From the NCBI GenBank assembly GCA_041653875.1, contig JBAZEM010000011.1, forward strand, positions 1 through 64,000: a DNA stretch of 64,000 nucleotides, given 5' to 3'. The DNA is from VSJD01 sp041653875. GTDB lineage: Bacteria > Verrucomicrobiota > Kiritimatiellia > JAAZAB01. Each line of letters starts with the position of its first letter. The first letter of the stretch is position 1. Both the position numbers and the translations under genes were made by a program. Shown here one piece after another: positions 1 to 8,600 of the stretch. The notes under the pieces are model-generated. The model searched no databases and had not been told where the DNA came from. It saw only the letters and a program-made list of their open reading frames with translations.

Positions 1-371
1 AATTGCGGATTTCGGATTTCTGATTGCGGATCGCAAAACCTGGAATCAATACCTAAGAATTGCGGATTTCGGATTTCTGATTGCGGATCGCAAAACCTGG
101 AATCAATACCTAAGAATTGCGGATTTCGGATTTCTGATTGCGGATCGCAAAACCTGGAATCAATACCTAAGAATTGCGGATTTCGGATTTCTGATTGCGG
201 ATCGCAAAACCTGGAATCAATACCTAAGAATTGCGGATTTCTGATTTCTGATTGCGGATCGCAGAATCCGGAATCAAATACGGAAGAATTGCGGATTTCG
301 GATTTCTGATTGCGGATCGTAAAACCCGGAATAAATACGGAAGAATTGCGGATTGTCCGGATGAATGCAAA
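1..371. repeat. 57-bp tandem repeat array
   Basis: Four near-perfect 57-bp units start at 1, 58, 115 and 172. Two diverged units follow at about 229 and 287, and a truncated one begins at about 344. Each unit contains short internal echoes of GATTGCGGAT and GATTTCTGAT, so the array looks like an expanded short tandem repeat. There is no repeat/spacer alternation, so it is not a CRISPR array. It continues off the left edge of the window. Related sequence recurs after leuD (1346-1605), inside the first codons of leuD in inverted orientation, and at the end of the parA reading frame. Confidence 0.95.
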
Positions 372-728
372 ATGAATCAAACGGAATTGAAGCAACGGAC
401 CAAAAAATTCGCCTTGCTTATAATGGAGTTGATTGGCGCGTTACCCGGCACGGTTGTCGGCAAAGTTGTCGGCGGTCAATTAGTGCGGGCCGGAACGTCC
501 GTGGGCGCGAATTATCGCGCGGCTTGCCGCGCGCGATCTTCGGCTGAATTCATTGCAAAATTGGGAACTGTCGAGGAAGAAGCCGACGAATGCGGATATT
601 GGCTGGAATTGATTGTCGACGGCGGGTTAATGCCGCAATCGAAAATCAAATCGCTTATGCAGGAAGCAAGCGAGCTAACGGCAATCGTGACGGCATCGAT
701 CAAAACCGCCAGGCGGAATGGAAAATAA
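372..728 (+). CDS. four-helix bundle protein (23S rRNA intervening-sequence protein family)
   Basis: A 118-residue, helix-rich protein. The pattern of a hydrophobic helix (ALLIMELIGALPG), a VRAGTSVGANYRAA segment and an AKLGTVEEEADE helix is typical of the family first found as ORFs in 23S rRNA intervening sequences and now seen widely as free-standing genes. Its function is unknown; family members form pentameric four-helix bundles. An in-frame ORF continues upstream to 252 through the tandem array, but the ATG at 372 is chosen because that upstream part is only translated repeat. It sits two bases before the leuD start, within the repeat-rich block. A second family member lies at 9027-9419. 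Confidence 0.8.
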   Translation: MNQTELKQRTKKFALLIMELIGALPGTVVGKVVGGQLVRAGTSVGANYRAACRARSSAEFIAKLGTVEEEADECGYWLELIVDGGLMPQSKIKSLMQEASELTAIVTASIKTARRNGK

Positions 729-730
729 AT

Positions 731-1345
731 ATGGACGATAATCCTATAACAGGCAAAAAACGAGCCGGACTTTCCGGTCAGAAATCCGAAATCAAAAATC
801 CGAAATCAGCAATTCTTCGCGGCTTGGTCTATGTGGTCGGCGACAATATCGACACTGACCAGATTATTCCGGCCCAGCACCTTAACCTGGTGCCCACGAT
901 CCCGGCGGAATACCGCAAACTGGGCGCGCTGGCCCTGAGCGGCCTGCCGTCCGACTATCCGCCGTTTGTCAAAAGCGGGGCCGAGCGCTCGGAATATGGG
1001 ATCATCGTGGCGGGCCGGAATTTCGGGTGCGGCTCCTCGCGCGAGCACGCGCCCATCGCCCTGGGCGCCGCCGGCATCCGCGCGATCGTGGCCGAGTCCT
1101 ATGCGCGCATATTCTTCCGCAACGCCATCGCCACCGGCGAGCAATACCCATGCGAGACGGCGATCGATCTGCGGACCGTCTTTCAGACCGGCGACGAGGC
1201 CGAAATCCGGCTCGACCGCGAGGAGATCGCGCATGTGAAGTCCGGCAAGGTCTTTAAACTGAAATCGCTGGGCGCCGTGATGCCGGTGGTCAGCGCCGGC
1301 GGACTCTTTGCCTACGCCCGCCAAACCGGCATGATCGGCAATTGA
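731..1345 (+). CDS. leuD: 3-isopropylmalate dehydratase small subunit
   Basis: LeuD pairs with LeuC to isomerise 2- to 3-isopropylmalate in leucine synthesis. The swivel-domain signatures GDNIDTDQIIPAQ and GRNFGCGSSREHAP are intact, followed by the RAIVAESYARIFFRNA segment. The ORF gives 204 residues, but the first ~28 are not LeuD-like. They are encoded by an inverted copy of the local GATTTCGGATT repeat (781-815), so the conserved part begins only at LRGLVYVVGD near 814. Either the repeat is translated as an N-terminal extension from the ATG at 731, or translation starts at a non-ATG codon near 814. leuC is not in the window and may lie beyond the left edge. Confidence 0.9.
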   Translation: MDDNPITGKKRAGLSGQKSEIKNPKSAILRGLVYVVGDNIDTDQIIPAQHLNLVPTIPAEYRKLGALALSGLPSDYPPFVKSGAERSEYGIIVAGRNFGCGSSREHAPIALGAAGIRAIVAESYARIFFRNAIATGEQYPCETAIDLRTVFQTGDEAEIRLDREEIAHVKSGKVFKLKSLGAVMPVVSAGGLFAYARQTGMIGN

Positions 1346-1605
1346 ATTGCGGATTTCGGATTTCTGATTGCGGATTGCGGATCGCAGAACCTGGACTCTA
1401 AATACGTAAGAATTGCGGACCCGCCTGCAGCGCTATGCGTAGCATTGCGGGCAGGTTTCGGATTTCTGATTGCGGATTGCGGATCGCAGAACCCGGACTC
1501 TAAATACGTAAGAATTGCGGACCCGCCTACAGCGCTATGCGTAGCATTGCGGGCAGGTTTCGGATTTTTGATCGCGGATTTGTGATTGCGTATTTTTCAT
1601 GCCGG
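1346..1605. repeat. repeat block with nested GC-rich hairpin element
   Basis: Sequence related to the left-edge array is present here as two ~102-bp units. In each, a ~36-bp hairpin-forming element (CCCGCCTRCAGCGCTATGCG then TAGCATTGCGGGCAGGT, at 1420-1456 and 1522-1557) interrupts the AATTGCGGA/TTTCGG repeat. This shows the hairpin inserted into a pre-existing repeat, after which the pair was duplicated. Related hairpins occur at 12480-12552, 17465-17537, 52518-52554 and 61947-62022. No gene is seen between leuD and parA (1346-1659). Confidence 0.85.
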
Positions 1606-1659
1606 AGGCAGGTCCGCCCAAGGTGGACAATCTGAAATCAAAAATCAGAAATATTCAAG

Positions 1660-2901
1660 ATGAGCGCAACACGGGTCATAGCCTTTGCCAACCAGAAAGG
1701 CGGCGTGGGCAAAACCACGACGGTCGTCAACCTGGCCGCCGGCCTGGCCGAGCGCGGCCAGGACATGCTGGTTATCGACCTGGACCCGCAGGCCAACGCC
1801 ACCAGCGCGCTGGGCATCGAAAAGCAACCGGGCCACAGCATCTACGCCGCGCTCCTCGACGAAAGCACCCTCCAGGAGGAAATTATCGGCACGGTGGTGA
1901 AGCGCCTGGACCTGATTCCTTCCGAACTGGACCTGGCCGGCGCCGAGGTGGATATCGCCCGCTCCGAGCGCTATCTGCACTGTTTTCAGAAGGCCCTGGT
2001 CCCGCTTCTGGCCGGGAACCACTATGACTATATTTTCATCGACTGCCCGCCCTCGCTCGGCATCCTCACCAGCAACGCGCTCACGGCGGCGCACGCCATG
2101 ATTATCCCCGTCCAGTGCGAATACCTGGCGCTGGAGGGATTGAGCATGATCACCCGGATGATCGACCAGTTGCGCACCAGCGGCGCCAATCCCGCCCTGA
2201 CCCTGGACGGCATTGTCATGACCATGTTCGATGGCCGCACCCGGCTGTCCCTGCAGGTGATCGAGGAAGTGAAAAAGCATTTCGGCGAGCGCGTGTATGC
2301 GACGTCCATCCCGCGCACCGTGCGCCTGAGCGAAGCCCCCAGTTTCGGCAAGCCCATCATGCTCTACGATCCGCGCGGCGCGGGCGCGCAGGCCTACCAG
2401 GCGCTGGCTAAAGAGTTTTTGCGGCGGCATCGCAAGACAGACGACGGACGACGGACGACAGACGACGGCCTGCCCTGCGAAGCCCCTAATAAAGTCGAAG
2501 GGGCGAAGGCGGGACCGGACAAAGCGGACGACGGACCGGAGAAGACAGACGACGGACGACGGACGACAGACGACGGCCTGCCCTGCGAAGCCCCTAATAA
2601 AGTCGAAGGGGCGAAGGCGGGACCGGACAAAGCGGACGACGGACCGGAGAAGACAGACGACGGACGACGGACGACAGACGACGGACCGGAGAAGACGGAA
2701 GACGGCCTGCCCTGCGAAGCCTTGGCGAAGCAGGGACGACAGCCTGCCCTGCGAAGTCTTGGCGAAGCAGGGACAACGGACACCCGATCGGAACAGACGA
2801 ACGCTGAAGCGGACTGCGGCAACCAAACGCCCGAGGCGGAATACCGGAAAGCCGACGTCGAAAATCCGCAATCAGCAATCGGCAATCCGCAATTGAGTTA
2901 G
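1660..2901 (+). CDS. parA: ParA family ATPase with repeat-derived C-terminal tail
   Basis: Residues 1-257 form a complete ParA/Soj ATPase of chromosome segregation. The deviant Walker A motif KGGVGKTT lies at residues 13-20, followed by DLDPQANAT and the Walker B region IFIDCPPSLG. Normal ParA proteins end near the KEFLRRH segment. Here the frame runs on for ~155 residues of low-complexity, charged sequence built from a 36-residue (108-bp) repeat, with copies at 2434-2541 and 2542-2649 and a partial copy after 2650. It ends in translated GATTGCGG-type repeat. No parB is present in the window, so this could be a plasmid- or chromosome-type ParA. The stop overlaps the convergent def gene by 4 bp. 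Whether the tail is translated into stable protein is unknown. Confidence 0.88.
   Translation: MSATRVIAFANQKGGVGKTTTVVNLAAGLAERGQDMLVIDLDPQANATSALGIEKQPGHSIYAALLDESTLQEEIIGTVVKRLDLIPSELDLAGAEVDIARSERYLHCFQKALVPLLAGNHYDYIFIDCPPSLGILTSNALTAAHAMIIPVQCEYLALEGLSMITRMIDQLRTSGANPALTLDGIVMTMFDGRTRLSLQVIEEVKKHFGERVYATSIPRTVRLSEAPSFGKPIMLYDPRGAGAQAYQALAKEFLRRHRKTDDGRRTTDDGLPCEAPNKVEGAKAGPDKADDGPEKTDDGRRTTDDGLPCEAPNKVEGAKAGPDKADDGPEKTDDGRRTTDDGPEKTEDGLPCEALAKQGRQPALRSLGEAGTTDTRSEQTNAEADCGNQTPEAEYRKADVENPQSAIGNPQLS
2434..2760. repeat. 108-bp tandem repeat inside parA
   Basis: The units begin AAGACAGACGACGGACGACG at 2434, 2542 and 2650 with exact 108-bp spacing. The first two copies are nearly identical and the third is partial. 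The unit combines a (GACGACG)n-type heptamer tract with a CCTGCCCTGCGAAGCC segment that recurs at 2704 and 2741. The period is a multiple of three, so expansion keeps the parA reading frame. Confidence 0.93.
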
Positions 2902-3458
2902 GCCAAGCCCAACTCCACTTCCTTTTCCAAGCGCAGGCGCTTGAGTTTGCCCGCCAAGGCGATCTTCTTGACCGTCGAAACGCGGTCCACGAACAGCACC
3001 CCGTTCAGGTGATCCATTTCGTGCTGAATGACACGGGCCAGCATCCCGCGGACGCGCAACTCCCGTTGGACACCCTGGATATCGAGGAACGTCACCGTAA
3101 TCTCGGAGGCGCGATTGACCGGCGCCCAGATTTCCGGAACGCTCAAACAGCCTTCCGTATCGCGCTGGGCCCCTTTTTTGGCAACCAGGACGGGATTCAG
3201 CATAACCAGCGGCAAGGCCACATCCGGATTCAAGCGCGGTCCATCCGGCGCGGCGACGTCAATGGCCGGCGGAATATCCACAACGCAGATCTGGATGGTT
3301 TGGCCAATCTGCTGGGCCGCCAGGCCGACGCCTTTGCGGTCTTTCATGATCCGGAGCATATCGCCGTAGAGGGCCTTGATGGCGCCATCGACGCGATGGA
3401 TAAGCTCCGCCTTCTGCCGGAGCACCGGATCGCCATACGTGCAGAATCGGTATTTCAT
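2898..3458 (-). CDS. def: peptide deformylase
   Basis: This metalloenzyme removes the N-formyl group from new polypeptides. All three family motifs are present in the 186-residue protein: GVGLAAQQIG, EGCLSVP (metal-binding Cys) and QHEMDHLNG (the HExxH metal ligands and catalytic Glu). Length is normal, with a slightly long loop containing VDIPPAIDVAAPDGP. A GAGGA Shine-Dalgarno sequence about eight bases upstream supports the ATG at 3458. The gene converges on parA, overlapping its last codons by 4 bp, and is divergent from the glycosyltransferase at 3582. Confidence 0.95.
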   Translation of the reverse strand: MKYRFCTYGDPVLRQKAELIHRVDGAIKALYGDMLRIMKDRKGVGLAAQQIGQTIQICVVDIPPAIDVAAPDGPRLNPDVALPLVMLNPVLVAKKGAQRDTEGCLSVPEIWAPVNRASEITVTFLDIQGVQRELRVRGMLARVIQHEMDHLNGVLFVDRVSTVKKIALAGKLKRLRLEKEVELGLA

Positions 3459-3546
3459 GGGAAAATCCTCGACTATTAATTTTAAAGTTTAATACATGTC
3501 ATGATCCGGCGCAATCTCAAACAGCCAGCGCCGCCGCGCATCGCGC

Positions 3547-3574
3547 TTGCCAAGTTGCGGGCATTCCTTTAAAG
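3547..3574 (+). promoter_or_regulatory. candidate sigma-70 promoter, near-leaderless
   Basis: TTGCCA (3547-3552) and TTAAAG (3569-3574) are separated by 16 bp. The predicted transcription start falls at about 3581, next to the ATG at 3582, and no Shine-Dalgarno sequence precedes that ATG. The -10 match is weak. The main support is that the same geometry recurs before tcdA and the thymidine phosphorylase gene. Confidence 0.35.
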
Positions 3575-3581
3575 TGCCGCC

Positions 3582-4313
3582 ATGTCCGACATTCTGGTTG
3601 TCATTCCAACCTATAATGAGGCGGAAAATATCCGGCTGATCGCCGCGGCCGTGTTCGCGGCATGTCCGCAGGCCCATATCCTGTTCGTGGACGACAATTC
3701 CCCGGACGGCAGCGGGCGTCTGGCCGACACCATGAGTCAGGCGGACCAGCGCGTGCACATCCTGCATAAGCAGGATAAACAGGGGCTGGGCCGCGCCTAC
3801 ATCGCCGGGTTCAAGTGGGCCTTGGAACGGCGTTATCGCTATATCTTCGAGATGGACGCCGATTTTTCGCACAACCCCGCGGAGATCCCAAAATTTATCG
3901 AGGCCGCCGCAAACGCCGATCTCATCCTGGGCTCCCGCTACATCAACGGCATCCGCATCGTCAATTGGCCGCTCAACCGGCTGATCCTGAGCAAGGGCGC
4001 CAGCCTGTATGTCCGCCTTTTGACCGGCATGCCGTTCAGCGACCCAACCGGCGGCTACAAGTGTTTTCGCCGCGAAGTGCTGGAGGCCATCAACCTGGAC
4101 CGCATCCGCTCCAACGGGTATTCGTTCCAGATCGAAATGACCCACACCGCCTGGAAATTAGGTTTCCGAATCGTGGAAGTGCCCATCATTTTCGAAGATC
4201 GCCGCTCCGGCCAGTCCAAGATGAATGCGGCCATCGTCCGTGAGGCGCTCGGCATGGTGCTCCGCCTGCGCTTCCGATTTCAGCAGATGAAAAATCCGGC
4301 GGGAGCCGTGTAA
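3582..4313 (+). CDS. polyprenol-phosphate mannosyltransferase-like GT2 glycosyltransferase
   Basis: The 243-residue protein belongs to the dolichyl/polyprenyl-phosphate mannose synthase group of GT2 enzymes, which move a sugar from a nucleotide donor to a membrane polyprenol phosphate. Visible motifs are the N-terminal VVIPTYNEAENI, the VDDNSPDGS region, MDADFSHNP (the metal-binding DxD) and the SDPTGGYKCFRR and NGYSFQIEM acceptor-region motifs. There are no C-terminal membrane helices, so it is the soluble, membrane-associated form. The downstream UbiA-type enzyme also handles a polyprenyl phosphate, so the two may act in the same cell-envelope glycolipid pathway. Donor specificity cannot be read from sequence. 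Confidence 0.88.
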   Translation: MSDILVVIPTYNEAENIRLIAAAVFAACPQAHILFVDDNSPDGSGRLADTMSQADQRVHILHKQDKQGLGRAYIAGFKWALERRYRYIFEMDADFSHNPAEIPKFIEAAANADLILGSRYINGIRIVNWPLNRLILSKGASLYVRLLTGMPFSDPTGGYKCFRREVLEAINLDRIRSNGYSFQIEMTHTAWKLGFRIVEVPIIFEDRRSGQSKMNAAIVREALGMVLRLRFRFQQMKNPAGAV

Positions 4314-4610
4314 CAAATTAGGCCCCGCAAAGCGGGGCGACTTTTTCATGTAGAGCCGACTTTACGTCGGCTATCTTCGGCATAGGATAGCCGGTATAAA
4401 ACCGGCTCTACATCAGATTGAATTTCCTATGTAACAAATTAGGCCCCGTAGCGGGGCGACTTTTTTCCATGTAGAGCCGACTTTACGTCGGCTATCTTCG
4501 GCACAGAATAGCCGGTATTCCGCCAAAAGCGGATCCGCCTCTGGAGGAAAAACCGGCTCTACATCGGATTGTCATGCCATAGGCGAATCCGCCAATGGCG
4601 GAAAATTCCT
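4314..4610. repeat. two tandem copies of a ~125-bp palindromic element
   Basis: Both copies begin TAACAAATTAGGCCCCG and carry the terminator-like stem. They then have a long hairpin with arms GTAGAGCCGAC...GTCGGCTA and TAGCCGGTA...ACCGGCTCTAC. The second copy (from about 4436) contains an extra ~30-bp palindrome (CCGCC....GCGGATCCGCC) at the hairpin tip. That palindrome is absent from the first copy, so it is an insertion within the repeat. A third full copy with the same inner insertion is at 32513-32655. No gene lies in this interval. Confidence 0.9.
4322..4346 (+). terminator. rho-independent terminator-like hairpin within a dispersed repeat
   Basis: The stem GCCCCGC-AAA-GCGGGGC is followed by GAC and five T residues, eight bases after the glycosyltransferase stop. 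It is the leading part of a repeated element, with a second copy at 4443-4466 and relatives at 32517 and 60298. The repeat could therefore act as a mobile terminator when inserted in this orientation. Confidence 0.6.
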
Positions 4611-4624
4611 TAACATTTAAATCC

Positions 4625-5566
4625 ATGAATAATCAACCGCCAACAGTCAACCCGCTCCCGCCGCCTGAGCCGCATCTGACGCTCCTGGCCCTGGCGCGCG
4701 CCATGCGGCCGCGGCAGTGGACCAAAAACATCGTGGTGCTGGCGGCGTTCTTCTTTGCCCTGGGCGACAAGCATCAGCACCTTTCCCCGCTCATGTTTGG
4801 CTGGGCCCTGCTGGCCGCGATTCTGTTTTGCGTCACGTCCAGCGCCGTGTATATCTTCAACGACATTGTTGACCGCCAACGCGATTGGGCGCACCCGGTC
4901 AAGCGTTTGCGGCCGATCGCCTCGGGCGCAATTCCAGTGGCAACGGCGTGGACAGCTGCGTTTATCCTGCTGGTCATCGGTTTGGGCGGGTCCTGGCTGG
5001 TGACGCCGGGGTTTGCGCTGACGATCGGCGTGTATGTGGCGCTACAGATCGCTTACACGTTATGGCTCAAGCACGTGGCTTTGGTGGACGTGTTTGTGAT
5101 CGCCTTCGGCTTTGTCCTGCGGGCGATTGCCGGCGGGCTGGCCGTGCACGTGATGATTTCATCCTGGCTGTTGATCTGCACGTTCCTGATGGCGCTGTTC
5201 CTGGCCCTCTGCAAGCGCCGGCACGAGAAACGCCTGATGGAGGAAACCAAGCTGTTCAATCTGCGGCCGAGCCTGACCGACAGCGACCAGCGGCTCTTCG
5301 ACCAACTGATCGCCATCATGGCCGGCGCGGTCATCATCGCCTACGCCATCTACACCCAGTGGCCGGATACCGTGGCGAAATTTCAGACCCCCCACCTCAG
5401 CTTTACCATTCCTTTTGTCGTCTTCGGCATATTTCGCTACCTGGACCTGGTCTATCGCCAGGCCAAGGGCGATCAGCCGGAATATATCCTGCTCACCGAC
5501 ATCCCGCTGATTGTGGACATTCTCTTATTCGGCGCCTGCGTCTGGTGGATAATTATCGCCGCCTGA
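4625..5566 (+). CDS. UbiA-type prenyltransferase, decaprenyl-phosphate phosphoribosyltransferase-like
   Basis: A 313-residue polytopic membrane protein. The N-terminal MRPRQWTKN motif, the SSAVYIFNDIVDRQRDWAHP segment (the UbiA NDxxDxxxD metal/diphosphate motif) and KRLRPIASG strongly resemble decaprenyl-phosphate 5-phosphoribose synthases rather than quinone prenyltransferases. These transfer phosphoribose from PRPP to a polyprenyl phosphate and feed arabinan-type or related envelope sugars. Several hydrophobic segments follow, including AFGFVLRAIAGGLAV. The ATG at 4625 is used because the ten codons upstream come from the adjacent repeat. It lies downstream of a GT2 that also uses a polyprenol phosphate. 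No oxidase/reductase partner (DprE1/E2) is visible, so the final product is unknown. Confidence 0.82.
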   Translation: MNNQPPTVNPLPPPEPHLTLLALARAMRPRQWTKNIVVLAAFFFALGDKHQHLSPLMFGWALLAAILFCVTSSAVYIFNDIVDRQRDWAHPVKRLRPIASGAIPVATAWTAAFILLVIGLGGSWLVTPGFALTIGVYVALQIAYTLWLKHVALVDVFVIAFGFVLRAIAGGLAVHVMISSWLLICTFLMALFLALCKRRHEKRLMEETKLFNLRPSLTDSDQRLFDQLIAIMAGAVIIAYAIYTQWPDTVAKFQTPHLSFTIPFVVFGIFRYLDLVYRQAKGDQPEYILLTDIPLIVDILLFGACVWWIIIAA

Positions 5567-5664
5567 GCCCCGCCCCGATCCGCGTGGAAATGCGCCGATC
5601 TGGAATAGGGGCATGGTTGGCGATCGATGCGCGCCGGCACCCCCTTGGTCGTTTCGGTGTTCTT

Positions 5665-8600
5665 CTATGTGCCGTCCGTGCATTTAGTCACGCCGTTTAA
5701 CCGGCGCGCGCGCCAGAGGAAGAAGATCGCGGGATAGACCAGCAGTTCCATGATAAACGAGGTGAACAAGCCGCCGACCATCGGGGCGGCCACGCGTTTC
5801 ATCATGTCCGCGCCGGTGCCGGCGGACCACATGATCGGCATGAGGCCCATCGAGGCGGCGGCCACGGTCATGATTTTGGGCCGGATCCGTTTTACCGCGC
5901 CGTGAATAATGGCCTCGTGCAGGTCCGAAATATTTTGCAGGCGTCCCTTCCGTTTCGCCTCCGCATACGACAGATCCAGGAAGAGCAACATGAAGACGCC
6001 GGTCTCGGCATCCAGCCCCATCAACGCGATCATCCCCACCCACGCGGCGATGGAGATATTATAGCCCAGAACATACATCAACCACACGGCGCCGACCATT
6101 GAGAAGGGCACGGCCAGCATGACGATCAGGGCTTTGAACGCCGACTTGGTGTTCATATACAGCAGAAGAAAAATGAGCAGGATGGTGATGGGAACGATGA
6201 TCTTCAACCGCTCGCGCACGCGCAGCATGTTCTCGTATTGGCCGCTCCAGACCAGGGAGTAACCGGTGGGCAGCTTCAATTCTTTGGCCACGGCCTGTTT
6301 GGCCTCTTCGACGTAGCCGCCGACGTCGCGGCCGGTGACGTCAACGTAAACGTAGCCGGCGAGCATGCCGTTCTCGTTGCGGATCATGGCCGGACCGTTA
6401 ACCAGGCGAATATCGGCCACCTCGATGACCGGCACCTGGGCGCCATTGCGGGTGGTGACGAACACGCGTTCGAGTTGATCGAGGTCCGCCCGCAGGTCGC
6501 GCGGGTACCGGAGATTGATGGTGTAGCGCTCGCGGCCTTCAATCGTGCTGGAAACGGTCTCGCCGCCGATGGCCGTCATGATGACCGTATGCAAATCGTC
6601 CAGGGTCAAACCGTAACGGGCAAGCGCCTCGCGTTTCGGCGCGAAATCCACGAAGAACCCGCCGGCGGCGCGTTCGGCATAGATACTGCGGGTGCCGGGC
6701 ACTTTGCGGACGATCGTTTCAATCCGCTCGCCGATACCTTGGATCGTGTCGAGGTTCGCGCCGAAAATCTTGATGCCGACGGGAGTGCGCACACCCGTGG
6801 AAAGCATGTCGATGCGGCCTTTGATCGGCATGGTCCAGGCGTTGACGTTGCCGGGAATTTGCAGGGCGCGGTCCATCTCGTCGATCAATTCTTCCCAGGA
6901 GATATGCGCCGGCCAGATCTGGCCGAAGACGGCGGCCAGCGGCTTGGGCGCCCAGGCGGAATACCAGCGCGGTTTGGCGCGCCATTCGCCCGGCGGTTTG
7001 AGCACGATGGTGGTCTCCATCATGGAAAACGGCGCCGGATCGGTGGAAGTGTCGGCGCGGCCGGCCTTGCCGAACACGGAGACCACTTCGGGGAAGGCCT
7101 TCAGAATGCGGTCCTCGGTTTCCATGAGCCGTTGGGCTTCGGTGACGGAGATGCCGGGCAGGGTCGTCGGCATGTAGAGGATCACGCCTTCGTTGAGCGG
7201 CGGCATGAACTCGTGCCCCAGTTTTAGGTAAACCGGCGCCGCCGAGGCCATGATCAAAACCGCCAGCGCGATGGTGAGCTTGGGATTGCGCAACACCCAG
7301 CGGCAGGGCCGTTCGTACAACGCAAACAGCACACGGCTGACGGGGTGTTTTTCCTCGGGATAGTATTTGCCGACGGTAATGCCGTTGACGATCCACGCCA
7401 GCCAGCGGGGCCGGAAGCGGAACGGATTCATGCGCGCAAACAGCATGCGCACCGCGGGGTCGAGTGTGATCGCCAGCAGGGCGGCGAGCGCGATAGCCAG
7501 AGTCTTGGTGTAAGCCAGCGGCTTGAACAACCGTCCTTCCTGCTCGATGAGCGTGAACACGGGCAGGAACGCCACCGCAATCACCAGCAACGAGAAAAAT
7601 ACCGACGGCCCGACCTCCATAAGCGCTTCCAGCCGGATTTTGTGAAAATCGCCCTGGCGGCCCTCCTCCTGCCAGCGCTCAAGTTTTTTGTAGGCGTTTT
7701 CCACCTCCACGATGGCACCATCCACCAGCACGCCGATCGAAATGGCAATACCGGCCAGGCTCATAATGTTGGAGGTGATGCCCATCAGGTACATGGGGAT
7801 AAAGACCAGCACGACGGAGACGGGGATCGTAATAATCGGCACAATGGCCGAGGGCATGTGCCAGAGGAAGAACAAAATCACCAGGCTGACGATAATCATC
7901 GTCAGGATCAGTTCGTGCTTGAGATTGTCAATGGATTCCCGGATCAATCCCGAGCGGTCGTACGTGGTGACGACCTCGATGCCTTCGGGCAACGAGGGCT
8001 TCAACTCCGCCAGTTTGGCTTTGACGCGCTTGATGACGTTCAGCGCGTTCTCGCCGTGACGCATGACGACAATCGCGCCGACCGTGTTGCCCTTGCCGTC
8101 CAAATCCGCTATGCCGCGGCGGATCTGCGGGCCGAGCTGGATGTCGGCCACGTCCCGCAACAGCACCGGCGTGCCTTTCAGGTTGGTCTTGACCACAGCC
8201 TTGCCGAGAGCCTCCGTGTCCCGCACGTAACCGCGGCCCCGCACCATGTACTCGCGTCCGCTCCATTCCATCACCCGGCCGCCAACCTCGTTATTGCTCT
8301 TGCGAATGGCCTCGACAAGTTCCATCAGCGACAGGCCGTAGTTCTGCAATCGGTTCGGATCGATCGTCACCTGGTACTGTTTCTGGAAACCGCCGATGCC
8401 GGCCACTTCGGCCACACCCGGAACGCTTTGAATGGCGTAGCGCAGATTCCAGTCCTGGAAACTGCGCAGTTCGGCCAGGTTATGTTTGCCGGACTTGTCC
8501 ACGAGGGCATACTCAAAGACCCAGCCGACCCCCGTGGCATCGGGACCCAGTTCAGGCGTCACACCGCCCGGCAGGTTACCGCCGATTTTCTGCATGTATT

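Noticed and set aside
1..371. CRISPR array
   Set aside because: The 57-bp units are contiguous tandem copies with no variable spacers, and no cas genes are nearby.
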